A stretch of DNA of 64,000 nt from Siphonodentalium dalli (taxonomy: Eukaryota > Mollusca > Scaphopoda > Gadilida > Siphonodentaliidae). The notes below the pieces were generated by a model. That model was not told the DNA's origin. It saw only the letters and a list, made by a program, of their open reading frames with translations, and searched no databases. Below are positions 56,263-64,000 of this stretch, piece by piece. How positions within the stretch are numbered: the first letter of the stretch is position 1; every line of letters begins with the position of its first letter. The DNA is taken from the NCBI GenBank assembly GCA_032622095.1, contig CP136065.1:215432151-215496150 (forward strand), given 5' to 3'. The position numbers and the translations under genes were made by a program.

Positions 56263-57391
56263 ATATCCGCAATTTTTTCTCATATTGCATGGATTACATA
56301 GACAAATAATTAAACTTGACTGTAATCCCAAAGAATATATCAATCTTGTTAAGGAATAAAAGTGGTTTTATGATACTTTATTATCAACGATTAAAACTCA
56401 AACATCATCTGCAAAGAATAAATTGGAAAACGAATTAAATATAGATATTCCATCGAGACAGACCTTCTCTGCGCCATTCGTCCATTTATTGGATACAAAA
56501 TATTTCAGTATGCTGGTTTCAGTACAGAATACTAGGAGCAAACAAACTTTAAACAAATATGAAACTGAGATCTGACGGACTATGTCAAAGATGTCATATT
56601 CATGAAGAAACCCCATATCTCATATTTTCGACAATTGCCCCACCGTACATCCCTGGCTGGTAGACACACAGCAATGGTTGTCTAAACAGAATTTAAACCT
56701 CGATCTGACAAAGAAAAACATCCTTCTTGGAACAAATTCGCAGACACAGATGAATAAAGAAACTGAATACCTTTTACTTACGATTATTAACCCTTTACCT
56801 AACAGAACGGCCCTGTGCCAATGCATTCTCTTATATATGCGAGTCGACCATAGGTCGCCTCGCATATATAAGAGAATGCATTGGCTTAACACATTAAAAA
56901 TTATAAAATTGCTAAAGAATGTAAGAAAAAATGGTAAAAAGTGTTAAAAAAAGATTTTGTTTAGGCCAATGCATTCTCTTATATATGCGAGGCGACCTAT
57001 GGTCGACTCGCATATATAAAAGAATGCATTGGCACAGGGCGTAACTGTAACCATCCTAATGTGGTCAAGGAGCCGGTTCCAATGATATCCATATTTGTAT
57101 GGTTCTATCGAGACAGACCGAAGATATTTTAGGCTGTTGAAGCTTTATTTGGCCGGTTTTGGCCGGTTTGTTGGGTAAAGGGTTAAGTACTACGTGTACA
57201 GAACCAAATTTCACCCCGATAAATTGACCATTAAATCGCCTTCCCTGGATATCGAAACAAGATACCACGCAGGTAGATATATAGTACTTCAGCGCGATTA
57301 CATGCAAATATTCCAAAATGAATGGGAACACATTAAACCTTTAATCACTGCTCGCCAAGAACAGAAATTCATTCAATCAAAACGAGATTAA
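56263..57391 (+). pseudogene. L1/Tx1-like ORF2 C-terminal region, split by a MITE
   Basis: Decayed coding: YRILGANKL near 56520, LRSDGLCQRCH near 56566 (the L1-type Cys motif), IFDNCPTVHPWL near 56625 after a frameshift, and a WLSKQNLNL block. After the MITE (56791-57182) the frame resumes as KYYVYRTKFH and ends at TAA 57389-57391. Removing the MITE and one TTAA rejoins the frame without a gap, so the LINE copy carried this frame when the MITE arrived. Confidence 0.8.
56791..57182 (+). mobile_element. Complete piggyBac-like MITE, TSD TTAA
   Basis: A 392-bp element with ends CCCTTTACCTAACAGAACG and TTTGTTGGGTAAAGGG, flanked by TTAA at 56787-56790 and 57183-57186. CCC-starting ends and an exact TTAA duplication are the piggyBac signature. 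The internal structure is two ~67-bp hairpins in inverted order, then a tail with GACAGACCGAAGATATTTTAGG and a GGCCGGTTTT duplication. Non-coding; it would depend on a transposase elsewhere. Confidence 0.92.
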
Positions 57392-57695
57392 TTATCCACT
57401 AAAACGAGGAGAGTCTCCCGGGACAGTCTCGTTATCTTATGAACATTTAATTTTTTCAATTTTAACTTTATTAAACTAACTAATTGATCTGGAAATTAAT
57501 GCAAAACCACCAGCACCGAACTATTCGTTTAAGCGAGAGAGAAAGAGAGAGAGAGAAAGTTGAAGTGCCAGTGACCCCTCCTCATCTCGTAGTATTATGT
57601 CTGTATATGTTTTGTTCTATGTGCTACAATGCTACATGTACATAATATATATAAATTGAATAATTGAAAAATTAAAAAAAATTAAAAAACACAAA
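57392..57695 (+). other. 3' UTR and tail of the L1/Tx1-like LINE
   Basis: Non-coding, with a GAGAGAGA run near 57535-57560 and an AATTGAAAAATTAAAA-type tail ending at 57695, immediately before the second TTATCTGGTGCT. Confidence 0.7.
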
Positions 57696-59345
57696 TTATC
57701 TGGTGCTCCTGCCCAGACACTACTCGCATATTCCACGATTGGACGTACGTGTGATAAATAGAGGATTTCAAGAGTTTTGCGGTTCAAATGTACTTAATTC
57801 TTCGCAGTTGGGATAATTTAGCATAAGCTCTAATACATACATTTTCTATATAACTGTACCATGTTATTTCATCATCTATTTCCATGCCTAGATGTGTGTG
57901 CTGTTTATAATATTCGAGTTGAAATCCACCAAAGGGCTTTGTGAACTTGTAATAAATAGTAAATTTGTCTTAGAATTATTGAATTTCACTAGCCATGTAT
58001 CGGCCCACTTTTTAATTTTATCTTTATTTACGCTTTATTCAAGGCTTGAATTTCCGTATCGGATTTTATGAGACATGTGTCGTCAGCATATAATCTAAGT
58101 ATGATTTAATAGTGTCTGAAATATCATGTATGTAGATTAAAAAGACCAAAGGGCCAACCAGAGATCCTTGGGGGACCCCTGCCGTTATTCGCGAATATTT
58201 TGGAGAAAAAAAACTAGAATTTATTTGCACCCTTTGCTGCCGCCCTGCGAGATAATTTGTAAACCATTTAAGCAGAGTGTCTGCTATTCCATAGTGTTTT
58301 AGTTTAAGTACGAGACCGTGGTGTCATACTTTTTCAAAAGATGTCACAGAAAACAGCACACGTGCTTTGTTCATTGTCTACAGCGTGGTGTATATTGTGA
58401 AATATTTCAATAAGTTGTAGTTCAGTAGAGAGACCTGGTATAAAACCTGATTGGTATTTGTATAATAAGTTGTTTACACTTAAATGATTAAAGACTTTGT
58501 TGAAGACTACTTTGTCTAGTATTGTACCAACACAACTTATTACTGAGATGGGACGATAGTTGTTTGGATCGTGACGGTTACCATTTTTAAATATTGGTAT
58601 TATGTTTGCCCTTTTTCCATGCTTCGGGGAAACAGCAGCTCTTAAAAGATTGATTAAATATATAACGTAGGGGGTTATTGATGGAGCTGCGTGTTTCCCT
58701 GAGCAATTTATTGTGTATCCCGTCAGGACCGTTTGCCTTTTTAACAGGAAGGCATTTTAAGATTTCAAGAATTTCATTTTCATTTGTCTTAATTTCATTT
58801 AGAAACGCATGAGTTCTATCTGAAAAGATCGGTGGCTCCTTTTTTTAGTATTTAGTGTGCTGTGTTTAGTGAATATCTCGTTGAGGACTTCCGTCTTTTA
58901 TATTTCATATTCTATATATGTATCACCCGAATTCAGTATATGAATTGTATTGTAGGTCGAAAAATTGCTTGTTGTTGTTTGACATTGTGCCAGAATTGTT
59001 TCGGTTTAGAGTTCATGCTTAAATTTTCATCTAGATCACTCATATATCTTTCCTTTGCTGATTTTTTAAAATGGTTAACTTTGTTTCGAACACACTTGTA
59101 TTTGTTCCAGTCAGACTCCCTATTTCTGAGAACTGCCAGTTTTTTCGGTCGGTCGCGTTTTCCGATGTGTTTTCTGATTATACCATCAAACCAAGGTTTG
59201 TCACGTTTTCGGATTGTTATTTCATGGTACGGGCTGTGTTTTTTTGAGACAGATAAGAATGTTTCAGTGAAATTTTCAACCATTTTATCTATATGCGTCG
59301 ATTCACCTTCAGTATATATATTTTTTTCCCCAATCATTATCGGAG
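57696..59345 (-). mobile_element. CR1-like LINE remnant, reverse transcriptase portion
   Basis: On the minus strand from 59337: an endonuclease-RT linker frame of ~134 codons (RKRDKPWFDGIIRKHIGKRD, FWHNVK), then decayed reverse transcriptase with GVPQGSLVGPLVFLIYIHD near 58200-58125 and YADDTCLI near 58090. A KWADTWLVKFNNSKT block and VWAGAPD follow at the break (57707). It continues at 51398. Many stops; the endonuclease is missing. Confidence 0.8.
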
Positions 59346-59349
59346 AGTT

Positions 59350-60620
59350 CCAAGTTTAATCTATCATAATTACCCTTTGAGTATTGAGGTAGGTTTCCCG
59401 TTTGAGTGAAAACATCATGACTTATCTCCCCATAGTTTGTGACGTCACATATTGAAAAGGGAAAGTAGAGTTGATGGCCTGTCTCAAACTTGCTTACAAA
59501 ATCCGATAATATCTACCCAAAAAATGAAGTTTACCAATTGCTAGTGCATTATATGTCACAGTTTCAAGAAGACACATTAGTTTACTCCATCAAACATGAT
59601 GGGCAACTCCGACTGAACTAATTTAGTATAAACAGAACGATGTCATACATGTGTAGGTCTTTGATTAACATTTGTCAACGTGCTCATTACCTGAAATACT
59701 TTTCTCTGTTTGTGGGAAATCTCCGAAGTCAAATGGCACGTATCCCGGGAATTATCATCAGAGAAATGCTGAGGTATAATTCCGAACCAGAATGATTGTT
59801 CTCCTAATGAAAATTAATTAAGACCTCAGTTTAGTAATCCGTGTTCCCACAATTAGACCTGATGATAAGGCCCCTGTTTGGGGGCAGTCTAGACAGTTTG
59901 ACCTACATTCTCTGCAGTACTCCCGTTGGAGTTTGACCTATATTCTCCGCCCACGCGTCGGTTTATGATCCCCATTAGCATATTATTATACGGAAGGGAT
60001 ATTTTTGGCCGGACATGTTCAGACAAGTTCGCCGCCCACGCCTTCTCACGTCATATACTACGAGTCAATATCGATTTACGATCGACCATGTGCTTCTGTA
60101 TAAATTATCTATTAAAACGTGTCCTGACACAGCCGCTTTCTGCAGGCCAGTCGATTCGCTATAACACGTTCAGACTCGATCCCCCCATCTATAAATATAT
60201 AAACACGTACGGACATGTTTGTTATATATAGCTTTTCGTCGACCCCCTCAGGTATATAAACGGTCGTTTCTTGATGTGATATCATAGATGGCTCAATGAA
60301 AATAGATACGACGAGGAACGTTTGATATAATGTGAGTATAAGTATATATTCTATACAAAATTGTTTTGAAATATATCTCTGTCTATGGTGGTACATTGAT
60401 AAATTCGCAAACGTGACAGGTAAACTTTATTTATAATCCCCAGCCTCATAAAATTAATATATACGAAATGTTTTAGTGTTTGCCGTAAAATTTGCGAGTG
60501 TATGAACGCACCCCCACGCACACAGTTATAAAATGCGTAGATCAAATTATAGTGAATAAAATATATATGTATACTATACCCTTTTTTACACAGAATGGAA
60601 CGAAATCCGATAAAACATTA
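59350..60620. other. No gene recognised
   Basis: Includes two related phrases (GTTTGACCTACATTCTCTGC and GTTTGACCTATATTCTCCGC near 59897 and 59933). The composition begins to change toward that of the compact genes to the right. A left end of the virus-like element could lie here, but I see no terminal repeat. Confidence 0.35.
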
Positions 60621-60625
60621 ATCCG

Positions 60626-60631
60626 TTTATT
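60626..60631 (-). terminator. Polyadenylation signal of the spliced small gene
   Basis: AATAAA on the minus strand, 19 bases past the stop codon. Confidence 0.6.
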
Positions 60632-60650
60632 ATAGAAATTGTCAGGGGCG

Positions 60651-61281
60651 TTAATCCTTATTGTCCCCTTTCTTCTTCGGCGGCTCTACGTCATCGCTCT
60701 CCCACGTGCACGAAGTCATTGTCTTTTCCTCGTCGCTCAGCTCCCAATCGTCCCAATTACTCATTTCGTCATATGGCTGGAAACAGAAGAAAAGACGTTC
60801 GGATTCAAAAAAAAATTATTATACGGATACGAGTGATTAACGAAGGTGTGTCAATGTTGGGTTATCAATATGGTTCCTTACTATTTTAGGGCCAGTAGTA
60901 AAAAATATAGGCTTTACATGAATATGTTATAAAAATCGTGTTCCAAGCAACTCGTCTTTCGTTTAGCCCTCGGATATATTAAAAGCGTTATTAGTTACTG
61001 TTTTCCCGATATGAATAAAGAGCGTTTGGGGTTGTGTAATTAAAAACCAATAAAATCGCACCGCTGACAGAATACGAGTATACTATATAAATTGTTCGAA
61101 TTCAAAAACAATACACAAAGAAATCCCTGGTTTCAACGAGTATGAATATTTCTCAAACGAACGCTACTATTGTCTCTAACTAAATATCATGTTCAATTTA
61201 AAATGAAATAAAAGTTATATTTATACATACCATTTCCATCGTGGGTGTCTCGCCGTCACTAAATGCGTTAGGTGTTTCCAT
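60651..61281 (-). CDS. Small two-exon acidic protein, unknown function
   Basis: Exon 1 is 61231-61281 (17 codons from ATG) and ends at donor GTATGT. The intron is 60777-61230 (454 bp), with a CTTTTCTTCTGTTTCCAG acceptor. Exon 2 is 60651-60776 (41 codons plus stop). The junction is in phase 0 and gives a 58-residue protein. It is rich in Asp/Glu with four Met in the first half, a WDDWELSDEE-type acidic centre with a likely CK2 site, and a basic PPKKK close to the C-terminus that could act as a nuclear signal. A TATA-like box lies ~35-45 bp upstream of the ATG and AATAAA just after the stop. It shares strand with the PC4-like gene. I do not recognise the family. Position suggests an accessory gene of the virus-like element. 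Confidence 0.6.
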
Positions 61282-62280
61282 GTCTGTAGTTTTGTGTCAA
61301 GTGAAGAATTTCACCTTATATTATACCCAGTAACGAATCATCGCCACTATGCTTGACCGAAATTCACGTTACAGTATAATTACACCAGATGTTTCAACGT
61401 TCTGCCCATTTCCGTTCATTGGAATTAGCCGATACACTCGCAGTCATTTTCATTCCGCGACATGTGCGCAGCGGTGTATTAACAGCTAGTATAGTTTGTA
61501 ATGTAGTATAATTGGCTTATTAGCATACTGCCGGCCTGTCCTATAAAAGATTAAATATTCGCCATGCTTAATTAAATAACACATTAGTTGTGTGCGAACA
61601 TAGTTGTCTACTTTTAAACAGATATAACACGGTTTTGAATATTTGTCAGCAAAATTCCTCCGTCGCCCAATTATAAAGAGGGGTCCACGTTTCCGACCAA
61701 TAAATTCACAATTTGGAGAATTTGTAATCTTTTTCGGCGATGTATCGTGTAAATGATAGTGATGGCCTACGGTACTCGTTCAGTTCTGAAATGAACTAAA
61801 TTGTTTAAACAGTTCTTCGGGGTATTCTTTAAAATGAGTGTTCGCGAGTATATACATTATTTCCATTGGGGGTAAAATAGAGGGATCCCGCTAATTGGCA
61901 AATAAATTAAAAAAAACTTAATATCTCATCTTAACCGACCACGAACGATAGTCCCCTTCTGTCTGAAAAATAATCTGAAAACGACTCGTCCGTACCTCTC
62001 TCCGCCTCGGAGATAGGCTATTTTGAAATATCTATGACGTCATTAAAGCCGCACGTGCAATGGACATAATATGCCTTATCTAGAGTTCTATAAGTCGGAT
62101 CTTGACGCGGTTTTCACCATGTAGGAAGGTTCGACGTCGCCGTCAATAAAATAAATAAAAATAGAGATCTTTCGATAATTCACCAAAACATTTAAACATG
62201 AATAATCGTCGCACACACACACCCTCCCCCAACGCGGGGTATATGTCCGAAATAATTGAGAATAACATGGTATAAGTTAA
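61282..62280. other. Intergenic, no gene recognised
   Basis: Separates the two minus-strand genes. A TATAAAAG box on the plus strand near 61552 is followed by no usable frame. Confidence 0.4.
61316..61326 (-). promoter_or_regulatory. TATA-like box of the small spliced gene
   Basis: The minus strand reads GGTATAATATAAGG 35-45 bases before the start codon. Confidence 0.5.
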
Positions 62281-62283
62281 TAT

Positions 62284-62289
62284 TTTATT
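62284..62289 (-). terminator. Polyadenylation signal of the PC4-like gene
   Basis: AATAAA on the minus strand 36 bases after the stop codon. Confidence 0.65.
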
Positions 62290-62325
62290 TACGATGAAAA
62301 TAAGTATCCCTCACACGGTCAAAGT

Positions 62326-62838
62326 TCAATAATCACGTTGAGTGTAAAATCCATAACCTCCAGGATTGCATTCTGTACACGCTAACGCTTCCATCTGTCC
62401 ATCGTGCGTTAAATAACAAGCTTTCACATTCTCTAATTCAGGTAAAACATGATTAACGGCGTCAATGTGTTGAAACAATACATCAAATTCCTGTTGGTTA
62501 ATCGTACAGCCTTTCTTCGTGGGGTGCAAATGTTCAGAGTCCTTCGGGGTGAAATACTGGCGTAAGTGTACTACACCATTATTATGGTCTAAAACCGCAT
62601 GTAGATTGTGTCCCAGATGCACTTTATCCATAGGACTCCTGGATACTAAATGTTCACCGATGGACTTTATATTTTCAGTCAGACATTGCCATCTTTGTAA
62701 GCTCATACGAGCCCCGAATGTCGTAGGGATTTTGCCTTCTTTCCATATTCGTAAGTCAACGTATTTCCGGTCCTCATATTCACCGACTGTGAGAAATCGG
62801 TCCCTCCCTAAATTTTTGACGAGAATCTTAGAATCCAT
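62326..62838 (-). CDS. Tandem PC4-like single-stranded DNA-binding protein
   Basis: A 170-residue intact single-exon frame. Residues ~12-62 match the PC4 (p15) coactivator fold: FLTVGEY, KYVDLRIW, an acidic/basic turn and MSLQRWQCL before a helix. Residues ~73-135 look like a second copy: HLGHNLHAVLD, VVHLRQYF, PTKKGCTINQQEFDVLFQ. PC4 proteins bind single-stranded DNA as dimers and act in transcription and replication; a double copy would be a one-chain pseudo-dimer. The C-terminal ~30 residues hold C154-x-x-C157 and a Gly/Tyr-rich end. The start at 62838 is supported by a TATA box ~57 bases upstream and AATAAA downstream. It is divergent from the long gene at 63303. A cellular PC4 retrocopy is less likely given the duplication. 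Confidence 0.7.
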   Translation of the reverse strand: MDSKILVKNLGRDRFLTVGEYEDRKYVDLRIWKEGKIPTTFGARMSLQRWQCLTENIKSIGEHLVSRSPMDKVHLGHNLHAVLDHNNGVVHLRQYFTPKDSEHLHPTKKGCTINQQEFDVLFQHIDAVNHVLPELENVKACYLTHDGQMEALACTECNPGGYGFYTQRDY

Positions 62839-62894
62839 GATCCGTTCTTAATGAAAATTTAGCTGCGAATGAGTTAGTACATCGAATCACCGTC

Positions 62895-62902
62895 TTTTTA
62901 TA
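62895..62902 (-). promoter_or_regulatory. TATA box of the PC4-like gene
   Basis: The minus strand reads CATATAAAAAGACG, placing transcription start about 25 bases before the ATG at 62838. Confidence 0.6.
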
Positions 62903-62987
62903 TGATGGGTGACGTTGAAAAAATGAAATAGACCAATCGAGTAGCGCCTACGGCGGAGCCATTAATAATTAGTGCCCGCCCCTTTTT

Positions 62988-63252
62988 TGATCATAGGACG
63001 ATGAAATTTCGTAATGTCTATATATAGCTCGTACACGTCACGGGTTTCAAATAAATGTATGACTCATGCGCTATAAATAGAAACCAATCATTAAGCACCG
63101 TGATTTCGAGTTGATGCTATAATGATCATAGGTCAATGAAATTTCGTAATGTCTATATATAGCTCTTACACGTCACGGGTTTCAAATAAATGGACGACTC
63201 ATGCGCTATAAATAGCAACCAATCATTAAGCACCGTGATTTCGAGTTGATAT
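62988..63252 (+). repeat. 135-bp tandem duplication in the divergent promoter
   Basis: Two copies start at 62988 and 63123 (TGATCATAGG...). Each carries CTATATATAG (63018, 63153), an ACACGTCACGGGTTTC block, CTATAAATAG (63071, 63206) and ACCAATCATTAAGCACCGTG with a CCAAT box. The copies differ at only a few positions, so the duplication is recent or maintained. It lies between the two divergent genes. Confidence 0.88.
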
Positions 63253-63257
63253 AAATA
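63250..63257 (+). promoter_or_regulatory. TATA box for the rightward gene
   Basis: TATAAATA 46 bases before the ATG at 63303, directly after the second promoter repeat. A TTTGCTTTTTTCAG tract abutting the ATG could alternatively be a splice acceptor for a 5' noncoding exon. Confidence 0.5.
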
Positions 63258-63302
63258 TGTTATATGGAACCTCTAGCTCATTAAAGTATTTGCTTTTTTC
63301 AG

Positions 63303-64000
63303 ATGGAGCGGTTAATCGATGAATTGCACGCCAAGGGATTTAGTAGTGATGACTTTCTAAGAGGCATCACCGGGAGAGTGGACTCAATGTCCGAGACAGA
63401 CAGAAATACGTATGACAGATTGATATATCTGGAGGGTAGACAGCAGTCGCCCGATAATGACGGGCCAAACCCCGCACCGTCTCAACCCCAGGACTCATCC
63501 CGCGCCGCTCACCAGTCATCCGCTCTAGATTTAACGGGACGGAATGAACCGCAGGAAGTTACTCTCGACACTAGTCACGATGAGCAAACGCAACAGACGG
63601 CTAATCAGTCCTACACGATCAATCTTCGTGAAATAAAATCATTCATGAGGTCATCGGCTGTGGAAAGTATATACGACGTGAAATTTGACCATCAATGGCG
63701 CGGTGAACTGTTGTCAGACTTGACGGAACGACTTACTAACATGTTCGATCACCTACTAAGAACGACGAGAGGTGATTTGGCAGACAATGATCTGGGAAGA
63801 GTTATCCTTCATACCGATCAGCTGGATAAACCCATCATAGTACCGTTAACGGCATGGTCGGACCTGAATTCTCAGTTGATTATCGACAAAATAGCTAATG
63901 TTCTGACATCGCACGAACATATCGACTTGGACCGATCATTTCGAATAACTGTAGGGTCACTGAGGCAACCCAGTGGCTCAGGTAGTGGAGTTCCTATCGA
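63303..64000 (+). CDS. N-terminal part of a Polinton/adintovirus-like large protein (probable DNA polymerase B region)
   Basis: Open from the ATG at 63303 to the window end (232 complete codons), so the gene is cut off. Residues 1-45 are a helical segment. Residues ~46-105 are a Pro/Gln/Ser/Asp-rich linker. Residues ~106-232 are a conserved-looking domain, with a REIKSFMRSSA start and, near the end, a D-R-S-F-R-I-x-V-G-x-L-x-x-P-x-G-x-G block. From general knowledge, such a domain precedes the exonuclease and polymerase B parts of long proteins in Polintons and adintoviruses. The polymerase motifs themselves are outside the window, so the assignment is an inference. Intact frame, TATA box and divergent PC4-like neighbour point to a fairly young integrated element. 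Confidence 0.5.
   Translation, partial: MERLIDELHAKGFSSDDFLRGITGRVDSMSETDRNTYDRLIYLEGRQQSPDNDGPNPAPSQPQDSSRAAHQSSALDLTGRNEPQEVTLDTSHDEQTQQTANQSYTINLREIKSFMRSSAVESIYDVKFDHQWRGELLSDLTERLTNMFDHLLRTTRGDLADNDLGRVILHTDQLDKPIIVPLTAWSDLNSQLIIDKIANVLTSHEHIDLDRSFRITVGSLRQPSGSGSGVPI

Larger units (their letters stand above)
51399..57695 (+). mobile_element. L1/Tx1-like LINE, 5'-truncated, with nested insertions
   Basis: A 5'-truncated LINE inserted in the CR1-like LINE, flanked by the exact 12-bp duplication TTATCTGGTGCT (51387-51398 and 57696-57707). It runs from the reverse transcriptase domain to an AATT/A-rich 3' tail at 57650-57695. It is interrupted by the Crypton insertion (52172-56160), a truncated MITE at 56198 and a complete MITE at 56791. 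Without these it is about 1.8 kb. Confidence 0.8.

Noticed and set aside
58862-59359. 165-residue plus-strand frame
   Set aside because: Antisense shadow of the minus-strand LINE linker region, which has clear LINE motifs.
60639-60836. Plus-strand 65-residue frame
   Set aside because: Shadow of exon 2 and intron of the minus-strand acidic gene.

Overview
This is an AT-rich animal genome window. Spliceosomal exons are visible, including a C-type lectin exon pair in matching phase. There are TATA boxes, AATAAA signals, and a metazoan mix of mobile elements: CR1/jockey-like and L1/Tx1-like LINEs, Crypton, hAT-like, piggyBac-like MITEs and a Polinton-like module. A marine invertebrate such as a mollusc fits best, but no sequence here fixes the species. 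Host genes are sparse. Most of the window is repeats nested in repeats, and several insertions can be resolved to the base because the interrupted sequence and target duplications are visible.

Left third (1-22.6 kb): a degenerate ~160-200 bp satellite (235-3020), a LINE tail (3321-3590), dispersed repeats (4.6-7.0 kb), then two adjacent inverted-repeat elements, E1 (7236-11688, TSD CAT) and E2 (11695-15712, TSD GTA). E1 and E2 are inserted in one copy of a duplicated unit whose other copy is the empty site. From 15.8 to 21.4 kb little is recognisable.

Middle (21.4-50.4 kb): a ~40-bp minisatellite is split by a 7.3-kb hAT-like element (22615-29945, 8-bp TSD) that carries a decayed LINE, SINE pieces and dispersed repeats. 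A 21-bp minisatellite (30225-31510) and a piggyBac-like double-hairpin MITE (32007-32363) follow. The two C-type lectin exons (32818-33027 and 48363-48577) are joined by a ~15.3-kb intron. That intron holds a dimeric satellite into which a ~9.9-kb LINE inserted (34712-44606, ORF1 and an intact 1048-residue ORF2). Just 3' of the lectin gene is a GC-rich modular repeat that flips orientation at about 49972.

Right part (50.8-59.3 kb) is a nest. A minus-strand CR1-like LINE is split by a plus-strand L1/Tx1-like LINE (12-bp TSD). That LINE is in turn split by a Crypton tyrosine-recombinase insertion and by a piggyBac-like MITE.

Right end (60.6-64.0 kb) has a different style, with compact TATA-driven genes: a tiny spliced acidic protein, a protein with two tandem PC4-like domains, and a divergent long ORF running off the window. 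That ORF resembles the N-terminal part of large proteins of Polinton/adintovirus-like elements. It is probably one edge of an integrated virus-like element and is the most interesting part of the window.
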